A stretch of 6,073 bases of DNA, taken from Scatosoma sp045644545 (GTDB lineage Bacteria > Bacillota > Clostridia > Christensenellales > Borkfalkiaceae). The stretch is from positions 1 through 6,073 of the forward strand of contig JAZRHC010000001.1 in assembly GCA_045644545.1 (NCBI GenBank), given 5' to 3'. The notes under the pieces are model-generated. The model saw nothing but the letters and a program-made list of their open reading frames with translations. It was not told the origin of the DNA and made no database searches. Positions 5,381 through 6,073 of this stretch are shown piece by piece (position 1 is the stretch's first letter; each line of letters begins with the position of its first letter). Position numbers and translations under genes: made by a program.

Positions 5381-6073
5381 TTATTCTTCCCCTGTTTGCG
5401 CTGTTTCCGTCGTCGCCTCTTTTCCCTTATCTTGTGCGGCGGCAACTTCCTGCGCTTGGTCTTGCTCCGCTTCCACTTGCTTCATAACGGCGTCCCCTTC
5501 GACGATATCCGAACCCTTCAACACGACCGCTATCGTTTTGAAAAAGATCTTGAAATCTTTTCCGAAGGTGATCTTTTTCGCGTATTCGCCGTCTAATTCG
5601 GCTTTCTTTTTAATATCGCTCGCTAATATGTCGCGACCGTTCACTTGCGCCAAGCCGGTAAGCCCCGGCAAAACGGCGTTTGCGCCCGTTCGCTCTCTTT
5701 CTTCAACTAAATCGGTTTCGGAAAGCCCTGCGGGGCGAGGACCTATAATCGACATATCGCCTTTTAAAATACAAAAGAGCTGCGGCAATTCGTCAAGACT
5801 CGTTTTGCGCAAAAACTTCCCTGCGTTGGTGATATATTCGTCGCCTTTCATTAAACGCGGCGCAAGATCCTTCGGCGCGTCCGTGCGCATACTTCTGAAT
5901 TTATAAAATTTAAAAGGCTTACCGTTTTTACCCACTCTTTCCGTTTTGAAAATTACGGGACCTTCGCTGTCGCATTTGATCACGAGCATAATCACCAGCA
6001 TCGGAACGGAAAGCACCACGATTCCTAAAAAGCTAAAAACGATATCAAACCCTCGTTTAAAAAATTTTCTGTA
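5381..6073 (-). CDS. Polyprenyl-phosphate sugar-1-phosphate transferase, partial (start beyond right edge)
   Basis: This bacterial sugar transferase (monotopic PglC/WcaJ-like fold) moves a sugar-1-phosphate from a UDP-sugar to undecaprenyl phosphate, the first membrane step of surface glycan assembly. The frame stays open to the window edge: 230 residues are visible. A GTG at 6019 is only internal, because the conserved KR-x-FDI start (visible residues 6-11) lies upstream of it. Counting from the edge, the re-entrant helix is about 9-32 with Ser22 and Pro24 at its break; GPV-F (38-42), RVG (46-48) and FYKFRSM (56-62) follow. The catalytic pair is Asp94-Glu95 in TSLDELPQL, close to the Asp93-Glu94 of Campylobacter PglC. 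SIIGPRP (108-114) and PGLTGLAQVNGR (136-147) complete the core. Probably only one or a few codons are missing. The last 37 residues or so (from about 194) are Gln/Glu/Ala-rich and are not part of the core. The dehydratase follows by 19 bases. The sugar substrate is unknown; a 4-keto-6-deoxy-derived UDP-sugar is plausible. Confidence 0.95.
   Translation of the reverse strand, partial: YRKFFKRGFDIVFSFLGIVVLSVPMLVIMLVIKCDSEGPVIFKTERVGKNGKPFKFYKFRSMRTDAPKDLAPRLMKGDEYITNAGKFLRKTSLDELPQLFCILKGDMSIIGPRPAGLSETDLVEERERTGANAVLPGLTGLAQVNGRDILASDIKKKAELDGEYAKKITFGKDFKIFFKTIAVVLKGSDIVEGDAVMKQVEAEQDQAQEVAAAQDKGKEATTETAQTGEE

Noticed and set aside
5362..5445. Longer dehydratase start at 5445
   Set aside because: It would overlap the sugar transferase end by 65 bases and add a run of Arg/Lys residues untypical of the family, without a ribosome site; ATG 5361 is better supported.
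5381..6019. Complete sugar transferase starting at the GTG at 6019
   Set aside because: The frame stays open to the edge and encodes the conserved KR-x-FDI start upstream of that GTG, so the gene is truncated by the window.

Overview
The window looks like a piece of a Clostridia-type Firmicutes chromosome. The evidence is an AspRS of the archaeal/eukaryotic-like branch that occurs in many Clostridia, a clostridial-style pyridoxamine/pyridoxal kinase, sigma-A promoters at or close to TTGACA-17-TATAAT, AT-rich intergenic DNA around moderate-GC genes, and a Firmicutes-like 6S RNA. The lineage is inferred from family resemblance only; no search was run.

Layout, left to right. (1) 20-502, minus: an unrecognised four-helix membrane protein. 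(2) 503-860: no convincing protein gene, but an ordered set of leftward signals: a TTTACA-17-TATAAT promoter (808-836), a foldable three-way-junction segment (619-716) and a terminator hairpin (556-588) placed about 50 bases before the membrane protein start. It could be a stand-alone small RNA or an attenuator/riboswitch-like leader. (3) 861-2192, minus: aspS. (4) 2193-2336: divergent promoter region; the rightward promoter is a perfect consensus. (5) 2337-3158, plus: vitamin B6 kinase. (6) 3155-3407, plus: a second strong promoter whose -35 hexamer contains the kinase stop codon, then a ~180-nt RNA folding like 6S RNA (ssrS), then a strong intrinsic terminator. (7) 3408-3465: short inverted-repeat DNA between convergent units. 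(8) 3466-5361, minus: membrane-anchored UDP-N-acetylglucosamine 4,6-dehydratase family enzyme (CapD/WbpM/PglF type). (9) 5381-6073, minus: polyprenyl-phosphate sugar-1-phosphate transferase, running off the right edge.

How the genes work together. The two right-hand genes are the end of a leftward surface-glycan operon: the dehydratase begins modification of a UDP-HexNAc and the transferase loads a sugar phosphate onto the lipid carrier. They meet the rightward kinase/6S unit tail to tail, probably sharing the terminator at 3379-3407. aspS and the kinase are housekeeping genes on divergent promoters. The most novel candidate is the structured leftward RNA between aspS and the membrane protein gene.
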